From Saprospiraceae bacterium (GTDB lineage Bacteria > Bacteroidota > Bacteroidia > Chitinophagales > Saprospiraceae): 9,227 nt of DNA. The notes under the pieces were generated by a model. That model did no database searches. It was given only the letters and a program-made list of their open reading frames with translations, and was not told the origin of the DNA. The position numbers and the translations under genes are program-made. The stretch is taken from contig SCUG01000486.1 in assembly GCA_004297645.1 (NCBI GenBank), forward strand, positions 1 to 9,227, in the 5' to 3' direction. Positions 1-6,173 of this stretch are shown here, in pieces (position 1 is the first letter of the stretch; each line of letters opens with the position of its first letter).

Positions 1-5
1 TGTTC

Positions 6-174
6 TTTTTGAGGCTGTATCATAAGTCAACGCTGGAATTAGCTTGACAATTTTTATTTCAACACAGAGACACGGAGGCACAGAGAACCAAACTCAACTC
101 TGTGTTTTTGTGCCTCTGTGTTGAAGAATTTGGTCACAATTTTTTAGCGATGACTTATGATACAGCCTCAAAAA
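6..174. mobile_element. MITE-like hairpin element with 24-bp perfect inverted arms
   Basis: Bases 6-29 and 151-174 are perfect reverse complements; the arm core reads GAGGCTGTATCATAAGTC. After one mismatch the pairing resumes for four more bases (31-34 with 146-149). Inside is a second imperfect inverted repeat, 60-85 against 98-123, about 21 of 26 positions matching, built from CACAGAG/CTCTGTG words. The whole block can fold into one long hairpin and encodes no protein of its own. The terminal sequence resembles ends of some bacterial insertion sequences (from memory, the GAGGCTGTCTC type), so a non-autonomous element mobilised by a full-length relative is likely. It sits at the 3' end of an IS66 transposase remnant, whose reading frame runs into it. 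No target-site duplication is evident from the few bases available on the left. Confidence 0.6.
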
Positions 175-663
175 AACATACATCTTATTTTGCGAACGTT
201 CCTTAGGCAGCATATTTTTCAGCAACCAAGCTCGCCAACGGTAACTATACGCCGCCTTTTCTGGATTAGGCATCAACGCCAAAGCTGCCAGTGCACTAAA
301 TACTGATTGCCCATTTTTTATTGCTGTATCAATGATAGACCGGATTATGCAGTAGTGTTGCTGACCCGTCTTGAATTGACCTGACACTTTGAGTTTGACC
401 TTCAAATTTCGAATTGCTCTTCCTGATCCGTTGTTTTCAAATGGAGTGTTTGGGTCATATAGAAAGGGGAAAATGAAGGCACGATATCTAATCATTGGGT
501 TTTGCAGGGTTTTAGTTTTTGCAGCACTATTGGTCATGGTTTCTTTGAGCAGGTCATCAAGTTGCTTTTGTACTTCCAATGCTTCGGGGTGGTCTGTTGG
601 ATAAGCTGGAAGTGCTTGTTTGAGCTTTACGGCTTTTGCACCGTAATCGCTCCATATAACCAC
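172..663 (-). pseudogene. IS66-family transposase (TnpC) C-terminal remnant
   Basis: The minus-strand frame reads as the C-terminal part of an IS66 DDE transposase. It contains the family signature around the last catalytic acid, here NNGSGRAIRN (residues 77-86 counted from the Met codon at 663), followed by KVSGQFKTGQ and IRSIIDTAIKNGQ. In the family this signature is usually NNxSERAIRN, with Glu as the third catalytic residue; here it is Gly (GGA, plus-strand bases 421-423), one transition from a Glu codon. Family proteins are roughly 450-550 aa, so only about the last third remains; the N-terminal zinc finger and the first two catalytic Asp residues are missing. Downstream the open frame continues into the hairpin element (to about position 94), so the natural C-terminus is probably altered. 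The DNA is AT-richer than the IS66 remnant at 1827-2333, which suggests a different parent element. Almost certainly inactive. Confidence 0.8.
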
Positions 664-738
664 AGTTCATTGACAATTCAGGGTAACCGTTTTGGTTCAA
701 AAGTGAAAACCCTTATCTTTTGCTCCAAAACAGACAAC

Positions 739-1826
739 ATGATGCTATTGGTCTATTTTCCAAGTATAGTGAAGAAATACGCCCCCTGCTTTGAGCACTG
801 CTTCAGCCCGGAGGGCTATGAACACTTCAAAAAGGCATATCAGGCTTTATCGTCAGCGACAACAAGACGCTGGAGGCCATCAACCGGATGTTCGTGAATG
901 ATTCCCGGCACCAGGCCAGTTTCAACAAATTCTTTAACTGTCAGAACTTTGACCTCGAAGAAGTCAACCAGGCCCGGCAGGACATGCTTCACGGGAACCC
1001 TGGCACTTGCTTCAAAGAGAAGGGCGTGATGAGCGTGGACAACAGTCTGCTGAAGCACTATGGCAGGCACTTCGACAAAATTTACTGCCATTACGATTAT
1101 GTCCACAAGTGCTACCGCTGGGCACACGACTTGGTCACCCTGCACTATAGCGATGACCTGACAGACTATCCCGTACTCTACCGCCTGTGGGAGCCGCCCG
1201 ACTTGGAGGCGGTGGCCAATTATCTGAGGGACCATGGCTTCGTGATAAACGGACAGAAATGGGATAAGCGCGCTACAGCGAGCCTCAAAAGTGGCGCAAC
1301 TATATCCGTGCCCGCTATAAAGAAGGCAGGGTGCAGCATCCCGGTGTGGTCGGTATATACAAGACCAAGAACCATATCGCCCTTGAACTCATCCGAAAGT
1401 TCCATTCCCTGTACCCGGAAGAAAACCTCCCTGTAGCCTTAGACACAGGTTTCACCTCCGCCGAACTGTGCGGGGCCATCTGCGGGGAACTTGGACTGGA
1501 CTATGTCGGTGCCCTGAGGGAAGACCAGTACGTCACCGACCGGGACAGCGGCAAGGAGGTGCTGCTCACAGAACTCGTCGCTAAGCTGCGAAGGGAAGGC
1601 AACCCAGGTCCCCGCAACAACATCCAAAAAACAAGTTTCACTTACAAGGGGGAAAAGCAGGTATGTTATGCCTATTTCGCCAACCACCATGTAAGGGTCT
1701 TCGATAAAAAACAACGGCTGGTTATCTCCTTCCTGCGGGAAGACCTTTGCGACCGGCCCAGTTTCACGGTTACCAACCGCATGAATTGGTATCCCAATGG
1801 CATCCTGCGCATCCGCCGCCATAGGT
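739..1826 (+). pseudogene. DDE transposase (IS4/IS701-like), two frameshifts, 3' truncated
   Basis: Three successive frames read as one transposase. The first starts at ATG 739 (MMLLVYFPSIVKKY) and runs to about 841. The frame then shifts and continues GFIVSDNKTLEAINRMF from 843. A second shift at about 1266-1271 leads into RYSEPQKWRNYIRARYKEG. Candidate catalytic acids are Asp in MSVDNSLL (codon at 1038) and Asp in VALDTGFTS (codon at 1442). The last recognisable stretch is FTVTNRMNWYPNGILRIRRHRWP, near 1765-1826; related proteins, as I recall them, continue from there into the region with the third acid (Glu), which is absent. Instead the sequence switches at once to IS66 tnpA code in another frame. 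The second shift looks like an extra GC (GCGC for GC at 1268-1271). The family assignment rests on remembered motifs and is tentative; the pseudogene status is clear. Confidence 0.75.
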
Positions 1827-1925
1827 GGCCTCCTGCTGCGTGGACGCAACGGCGTAGAAATCGAAGTCCCCCCAGGCACGCTCCCCGGTACCCTGCGCCA
1901 ACTCATCGCCGCCCTGTCATGCTAA
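1827..1925 (+). pseudogene. IS66 TnpA C-terminal fragment
   Basis: A 32-codon stretch in the third forward frame reads GLLLRGRNGVEIEVPPG and continues LPGTLRQLIAALSC to a TAA at 1923-1925. This matches the usual C-terminus of the small IS66 accessory protein TnpA (a hydrophobic start, a 'G-EIE-P' strand, then L-x-L-I-x-A-L). Its stop overlaps the next gene's start (ATGCTAA at 1919-1925), the tight tnpA-tnpB coupling expected in IS66 elements. The 5' part, with the helix-turn-helix region, is absent: the fragment begins exactly where the preceding transposase pseudogene stops. It is therefore the right side of a deletion or insertion junction. The short length makes the identification moderately, not fully, secure. 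Confidence 0.55.
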
Positions 1926-2210
1926 GCTTCTCTTCCCGCCAGCGCTACTATCTGCACATCGGTGCGGTGGACATGCGCAAGCAATTCGACGGGCTGGCTG
2001 GGGTGGCCGGCCAGGAGTTTTCCCCAGAAAGTCATGAGTGGCGGCGTGTTCATCTTCATCAACCGCCGGCGCGACCGCATCAAACTGCTGATGTGGTACC
2101 TCACCGGCTTCGCCCTCTACTACAAACGCCTCAAGGCCGGCACTTTCGAACGGCCCCTCATCCGGACCGGCGAAAACAGCGTCGAACTGGCCTGGCCCGA
2201 ACTGGTGAAA
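1919..2210 (+). pseudogene. IS66 TnpB (Orf2), frameshifted
   Basis: TnpB is a small accessory protein of about 115 aa found in IS66 elements. The start MLSFSSRQRYYLHIGAVDMRK (codons from ATG 1919) followed by QFDGLAGVAGQEF is the typical N-terminus. At the TTTTCCCC run (2018-2025) the frame shifts by one base and continues FPQKVMSGGVFIFINRRRDR, then KLLMWYLTGFALYYKRLKAG and TFERPL, the family's conserved middle (VFIF-N+RR, K-L-W, GF-L-YKRL--G-F). The next residues, VELAWPELVKI, are the usual TnpB tail. A single one-base insertion in the run explains the break. The ATG overlaps the stop of the tnpA fragment. After about 2210 the frame reads into something that looks like TnpC. Confidence 0.8.
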
Positions 2211-2333
2211 ATCGGGGAAGAACGCACCGAAACAGTGGATTACACCCCGGCCAGAGGCGTAGCTCCCCGCAAAGGTAAAGGGCTGACCGGTGGTGAGAAA
2301 TATGGGGTTGGCCGGAGGCTTACGCAAGTCTAA
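2199..2333 (+). pseudogene. Probable IS66 TnpC fragment fused to the tnpB tail
   Basis: In the same frame as the 3' part of tnpB, the residues IGEERTETVDYTPARGV (about 2211-2261) follow without a stop. This resembles the stretch after the zinc-finger region of IS66 TnpC proteins, as I remember it (a 'IGEE-TE-L-YTPA' motif), and not a normal TnpB end. The frame then runs through low-information sequence to TAA 2331-2333. The simplest reading is an internal deletion joining tnpB to tnpC, with further decay. Similarity is judged from memory of family motifs over fewer than 20 residues, so confidence is limited. Confidence 0.4.
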
Positions 2334-2349
2334 CGAAGTGTGACTTGCG
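2323..2349. repeat. Small inverted repeat (CGCAAGTC / GACTTGCG) upstream of adk
   Basis: Bases 2323-2330 (CGCAAGTC) and 2342-2349 (GACTTGCG) are perfect complements separated by 11 bases, giving an 8-bp stem. There is no T-run after either side, so it is not an obvious intrinsic terminator. It may be the edge of the decayed insertion-sequence block or a dispersed repeat. It lies 109 bp before the adk start. Confidence 0.45.
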
Positions 2350-2457
2350 ACCAGTTTCCGCAAAAGCCCCCTGACTTTCATCAACCGCATACCCGCACGT
2401 CCCCCATTTTCGCTAATTTCGCTGCCGCAAATTTTCAAGTGCCAATTTTAGCAGAAA

Positions 2458-3030
2458 ATGATAAACCTGATATTATTCGGCCCTCCCGGTTCCGGCAAAG
2501 GAACGCAGGCCGCCAAGTTGGTTGAGAAATACCACCTCGTGCACATCTCCACCGGCGATTTGTTCCGCTTCGAAATGGGCAACAACACCCCATTGGGGCA
2601 AAAAGCAAAAAGCTACATGGAAAAGGGCCAGCTCGTGCCTGACGAGGTGACGGTAGGCATGTTGAAAAACAAAGTGGACGCTAACCCGAACGCCAAAGGT
2701 TTTATTTTCGATGGCTTCCCGCGCACCATTGCCCAGGCTGAAGCATTGGACCGGTTGATGGCGAAAAAGGATTCGCCCATTTCCGGCCTCCTCGCCCTTG
2801 ACGTGGACGACGAAGAAATCACCCAGCGCATCCTGCTGCGCGGCAAAACATCGGGACGCAGCGACGACAACGACGAGCGCATCATCCGCAACCGCATCGA
2901 AGTTTATAAAAGCGAAACTTCACCGGTGTTCGACTATTACGCCCAATCTGATAAATCGCAAAAAATAAACGGCTTCGGCACCATCGAAGAAATCTTCGCC
3001 CGCCTTTGCACAGCCATAGATTCTTTGTGA
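2458..3030 (+). CDS. adk: Adenylate kinase (short type)
   Basis: Catalyses reversible phosphate transfer between ATP and AMP in the cytoplasm, keeping the adenylate pools balanced; it is normally essential. The 190-aa protein begins with the P-loop GPPGSGKGT (residues 8-16), followed by the AMP-binding STGDLFR (31-37) and DGFPRT (85-90, with Arg89). The lid is short: LLRGKTSGRSDDNDERI at 126-142 carries the arginines (128, 134, 141) and lacks the roughly 25-residue extended or zinc-binding lid of E. coli-type enzymes, which is why the protein is about 190 aa instead of about 214. The start ATG directly precedes the beta strand INLILFG; no Shine-Dalgarno sequence is visible, as is common in Bacteroidota. 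obg follows after 52 bases in the same direction, a pairing common in this phylum. Upstream lies insertion-sequence debris, and I could not identify a convincing promoter. Confidence 0.97.
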   Translation: MINLILFGPPGSGKGTQAAKLVEKYHLVHISTGDLFRFEMGNNTPLGQKAKSYMEKGQLVPDEVTVGMLKNKVDANPNAKGFIFDGFPRTIAQAEALDRLMAKKDSPISGLLALDVDDEEITQRILLRGKTSGRSDDNDERIIRNRIEVYKSETSPVFDYYAQSDKSQKINGFGTIEEIFARLCTAIDSL

Positions 3031-3082
3031 TTTATGGAAAGCCGTTCCTCTTTGTTGATAAACCTCTTCATCCGTCACACTT

Positions 3083-4087
3083 ATGGCCGACCAGAATTTT
3101 GTAGATTATGTAAAAATCTGCTGCCGTACCGGCAAAGGCGGGGCGGGCAGTGCGCATTTTTTGCGCGACCGCCACAATCCGAGGGGTGGCCCCGACGGAG
3201 GTGACGGTGGCCGGGGTGGCCATATCATCTTGCGAGGCAGTACAAACACCTGGACGTTGCTGCACCTCAAGTACCGCAAGCACATCATTGCCGGCGATGG
3301 CGTAAACGGCTCCCGCAACAACAGCTCTGGGGCCTACGGCCAGGACGTCATCCTCGATGTGCCACTCGGCACGGTAGCCAAAGATGCCGAAACCGGAAAG
3401 ATAGAATTCGAAATCACCCGGCAAGGAGAGGAAAAAACGCTGGTGCAAGGTGGCCGCGGCGGCTTGGGAAACTCCCACTTCAAAACCTCCACCAACCAGG
3501 CACCGGACTACGCCCAGCCCGGGGAACCTGGGAAGGAAGAGTGGAAAATTCTGGAGCTAAAAGTCTTGGCCGACGTGGGCTTAGTAGGCTTTCCCAACGC
3601 CGGAAAATCGACCCTGCTCTCCGCCATCTCTGCCGCCAAACCCAAAATAGCAGACTATCCGTTCACCACCCTCGTGCCCAATCTCGGGTTTGTCAAGTAC
3701 CGGGCAAGCCAATCTTTTGTCATCGCTGACATCCCCGGCATCATCGAGGGAGCACACGAAGGAAAAGGCCTCGGCCTTCGCTTCCTGCGGCACATCGAGC
3801 GCAACTCGACGCTGCTTTTCATGGTGCCCTGTGTGACGAAAAATATCGCACAGGAATATGAAGTTCTCGTCAACGAATTGTGCCAATACAACCCGGAACT
3901 GCTCGACAAGCCGCGGGTGCTCGCCATCACCAAATGCGATCTCGTTGACGCAGAAATTATCGAAATGCTACGGCAAGACCTCCCCAAAGACATCCCCGCC
4001 GTATTCATTTCTGCCGTTGCCCATCAGGGCCTCGACGAACTTAAAGACCTCCTTTGGAAAATTATGAACCTCGATTCCACCCCCTAA
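3083..4087 (+). CDS. obg: GTPase Obg, without C-terminal OCT domain
   Basis: Obg is a conserved GTPase that acts in late assembly of the large ribosomal subunit and in stress and growth control. The 334-aa protein has the glycine-rich Obg fold (residues 1-160, with runs such as GGPDGGDGGRGGH at 35-47 and QGGRGGLGNSHF at 122-133). The G domain follows: G1 GFPNAGKST (169-177), switch I YPFTT (192-196), G3 DIPG (216-219), G4 TKCD (283-286) and a G5-like SAVAHQGLDEL near the C-terminus. G4 has Thr where the classic NKxD has Asn; relatives in this phylum also often vary there (memory). The protein ends soon after the G domain, so the OCT domain found in many Firmicutes proteins is absent. The gene lies 52 bases after adk with no hairpin or promoter between them, so the two are probably co-transcribed. 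Confidence 0.97.
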   Translation: MADQNFVDYVKICCRTGKGGAGSAHFLRDRHNPRGGPDGGDGGRGGHIILRGSTNTWTLLHLKYRKHIIAGDGVNGSRNNSSGAYGQDVILDVPLGTVAKDAETGKIEFEITRQGEEKTLVQGGRGGLGNSHFKTSTNQAPDYAQPGEPGKEEWKILELKVLADVGLVGFPNAGKSTLLSAISAAKPKIADYPFTTLVPNLGFVKYRASQSFVIADIPGIIEGAHEGKGLGLRFLRHIERNSTLLFMVPCVTKNIAQEYEVLVNELCQYNPELLDKPRVLAITKCDLVDAEIIEMLRQDLPKDIPAVFISAVAHQGLDELKDLLWKIMNLDSTP

Positions 4088-4231
4088 GATTTGTGCCCGC
4101 CATACCACCAAAAAAAACGGCAGAACACCACGAAAGTGCCTGCCGGATATGTGTAACAATAGTGTAAAGGGCAACCGGGGGTAGAATCCAATTAGTTCGC
4201 CAGGGTTCACGGCAAAAAGCACGCATCAAAG

Positions 4232-4273
4232 CCTGGGTGGCGCTGCATCGGAATTCCGAATGCAGCGTCCAGG
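4232..4273. repeat. Long imperfect palindrome centred on CGGAATTCCG
   Basis: CGCTGCAT (4241-4248) pairs with ATGCAGCG (4260-4267), and between them CGGAATTCCG (4249-4258) is itself a perfect palindrome; one unpaired A (4259) spoils perfect symmetry. Beyond a short mismatch, CCTGG (4232-4236) can pair with CCAGG (4269-4273). No T-run follows, so this is not a standard terminator. It could be a dispersed palindromic repeat or a binding site for a dimeric protein. Confidence 0.55.
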
Positions 4274-4404
4274 GTGAAATGTGTACAATACTCTACTTAA
4301 CTTGGCTTGAAAAAGAATGCTCGGTTTCCAGGACACCGTGATTTTGGGATGCCGGTCTCCGGAATTTAATGAAGAAAAAAATATCTCGTGAAAAAGCGAA
4401 TTCC

Positions 4405-4433
4405 CTGCCTTCGGGCAGCCTGTAAATGCTGCC
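4405..4433 (+). other. Two overlapping, mutually exclusive stem-loops
   Basis: CTGCC (4405-4409) and GGCAG (4414-4418) close a TTCG loop, giving the very stable C(UUCG)G hairpin in RNA. The same GGCAGC (4414-4419) can instead pair with GCTGCC (4428-4433) over an 8-base loop. Both cannot form together. A regulatory switch would need a transcript through this region, and the only promoter box I see lies downstream, so the arrangement may be coincidental. Confidence 0.35.
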
Positions 4434-4633
4434 ACATTATTTCTGAGTGTAATTTGTCAAAAATATTGCCATTCATTGCAACCCGGCACATTTTCTTCGA
4501 AAAATTTTCACTTTTTTTCTGACGAACAAATGGATTTGCCCCCTCGCCCCAGTAAATGTTTACAATCGGTGGCTTTAACATCTGAGTAGTTCTTGCCTCC
4601 GTTTTTCAAATTTATGCGAAAAGGAAAGGAGGC

Positions 4634-4641
4634 TATCTTTG
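4634..4641 (+). promoter_or_regulatory. Bacteroidota-type -7 box for the GH3 gene
   Basis: TATCTTTG matches TAnnTTTG, the -7 consensus of the primary sigma factor in Bacteroidota, at every fixed position. It lies 29 bases before the ATG at 4671, implying a short leader. The upstream -33 element is weak: only T-rich sequence (4602-4606) and no TTTG at the expected distance. Confidence 0.55.
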
Positions 4642-4670
4642 TTTAATTTTATTCGCCAACGACAAAACAG

Positions 4671-6173
4671 ATGCAGCTAAAATCGAGGTTGATAAAACCC
4701 ATTGCAATAAGAATTGCCAAAAACATCGGACGCTGGAGCGCGGAGGCTACAATAGAGCAGGAGCGCATATTGCAGTATTTGATAGAAAAAGGCAGGCGCA
4801 CAGCTTTTGGGCGGGCACATGGTTTTGATAAAATAACGACTTACGAGGCCTTTCGCCAGCAGGTGCCCATCCGCGACTACGAGGGCCTGAGGCCTTACAT
4901 CGGGCGCATCAAAAACGGGGAGAGCGACGTGCTGTGGCCGGGCCGTCCGAAGTATTTTGCCAAAACCTCAGGCACCACATCGGGCGTGAAATACATCCCG
5001 CTCACGCGGGAAAGCATGCCCAACCATTTCGGCACCGCCCGCAATGCGCTTTTCAACTATTATGCCCGCACCGGCAACGGCAGCTGGCTCGACGGCAAGC
5101 TGATTTTCTTGTCGGGCAGCCCGCAATTAGAGCAGGTAAGAGGCGTCCCCACTGGCAGACTGTCGGGCATTGTCAACCACGAGGTGCCGGCTTGGCTCCG
5201 CACCAACCAACTGCCAAGCTACCACACCAACTGCCTCGAAGAGTGGGAAGAAAAACTCGACGCCATCGTGGACGAAACCCTGGGGCAGGATATGCGCCTC
5301 ATCAGCGGAATACCACCTTGGGTGCAGATGTACTACGAGCGATTGCTGGAGCGCAGCGGAAAAAAATTTATCAAAGATATTTTCCCCAATTTCTCTGTCT
5401 TCGTCTATGGCGGCGTAAATTTCGAACCATACCGGGCTAGCCTCGAAGCCCTCGTTGGTCAACGCCTCGACAGCGTGGAAACCTACCCCGCTTCGGAGGG
5501 TTTTATCGCATTTCAGGACGACCCGAAAGAGACTGGACTTTTGCTCAATGCCGCCTCCGGCATTTTTTTCGAGTTCGTTCCAGCGGAGGAAATTTTCGAT
5601 AAAAACCCCACCCGTCTGAACTTGAACAAGGTAGAAGTTGGCGTAAATTACGCCCTTATCATCAACAATAATGCAGGGCTTTGGGGCTACAACATCGGCG
5701 ATACGGTGGAGTTCGTTTCCACGAATCCCTACCGCTTGCGCGTCACCGGCCGCATCAAACATTTTATCTCCGCCTTCGGCGAACATGTGATTGGGAAAGA
5801 AGTGGAAGAGGCGTTGCTGACCGCCGCCAAAAACGCAGGGATCAACATTGTGGAGTTTACCGTGGCACCGCAAATTTCGCCGCCGGATGGTGGACTGCCC
5901 TGCCACGAGTGGTTTGTCGAATTTGAGCATCTACCCGACAACCTCAATAATTTTGCCCGGCAATTAGACGAGCAAATGACACGGCAAAACATTTATTACA
6001 ACGACCTCATCAAAGGAAAGGTACTTGGCCCGCTGAAGGTGACGCCGTTGCAAAAAGAAGCCTTTCGAAATTACATGAAAGCACAGGGAAAACTCGGCGG
6101 GCAAAACAAGGTGCCGCGCTTGTCGAACGACCGGAAAATTGCAGCGGCGCTGGAGGCTTTCCGGCTGCACTAA
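4671..6173 (+). CDS. GH3-family acyl-adenylating protein (putative amidosynthetase)
   Basis: GH3 proteins belong to the adenylate-forming superfamily; in plants they conjugate hormones such as jasmonate or auxin to amino acids through an acyl-AMP intermediate. The substrate in bacteria is not known from the sequence. The 500-aa product shows the three nucleotide motifs: TSGTTSGVK (residues 99-107, phosphate-binding loop), YPASEG (272-277) and YNIGD (340-344, Asp344 expected to bind the ribose). The C-terminal part (about 360-500) fits the mobile lid domain of the family. No signal peptide is seen, so it should be cytosolic. The start is supported by an in-frame TAA at 4644-4646 and the -7 box just upstream. 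It appears to be transcribed alone. Its stop codon overlaps that of the convergent hydrolase gene by four bases. The family is clear; the reaction is unassigned. Confidence 0.9.
   Translation: MQLKSRLIKPIAIRIAKNIGRWSAEATIEQERILQYLIEKGRRTAFGRAHGFDKITTYEAFRQQVPIRDYEGLRPYIGRIKNGESDVLWPGRPKYFAKTSGTTSGVKYIPLTRESMPNHFGTARNALFNYYARTGNGSWLDGKLIFLSGSPQLEQVRGVPTGRLSGIVNHEVPAWLRTNQLPSYHTNCLEEWEEKLDAIVDETLGQDMRLISGIPPWVQMYYERLLERSGKKFIKDIFPNFSVFVYGGVNFEPYRASLEALVGQRLDSVETYPASEGFIAFQDDPKETGLLLNAASGIFFEFVPAEEIFDKNPTRLNLNKVEVGVNYALIINNNAGLWGYNIGDTVEFVSTNPYRLRVTGRIKHFISAFGEHVIGKEVEEALLTAAKNAGINIVEFTVAPQISPPDGGLPCHEWFVEFEHLPDNLNNFARQLDEQMTRQNIYYNDLIKGKVLGPLKVTPLQKEAFRNYMKAQGKLGGQNKVPRLSNDRKIAAALEAFRLH

Larger units (their letters stand above)
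4088..4670. other. 583-bp non-coding spacer between obg and the GH3 gene
   Basis: No convincing gene is visible on either strand; the short open frames have no recognisable motif. The segment becomes AT-rich towards the right, with A- and T-runs at about 4373-4381 and 4511-4517. It contains a long imperfect palindrome (4232-4273), two mutually exclusive small stem-loops (4405-4433) and, near its end, a -7 promoter box (4634-4641). No hairpin followed by a T-run is found just after obg, so the adk-obg terminator is not identified. Confidence 0.6.

Noticed and set aside
2323..2349. Intrinsic terminator for the insertion-sequence block
   Set aside because: The stem has no T-run on either side.
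4226..4581. Minus-strand open frames in the obg-GH3 spacer as small genes
   Set aside because: They show no motif and no promoter box, and run through palindromes and A/T-runs.
4625..4632. AAAGGAGG as a Shine-Dalgarno site for the GH3 gene
   Set aside because: It lies about 38 bases before the ATG and directly upstream of the -7 box, so it is probably not transcribed; no start codon follows at a suitable distance.
5127..5930. A 267-codon open frame opposite the GH3 gene
   Set aside because: It lies wholly within GH3, whose frame has clear family motifs; long antisense frames are common opposite GC-rich third-position coding DNA.
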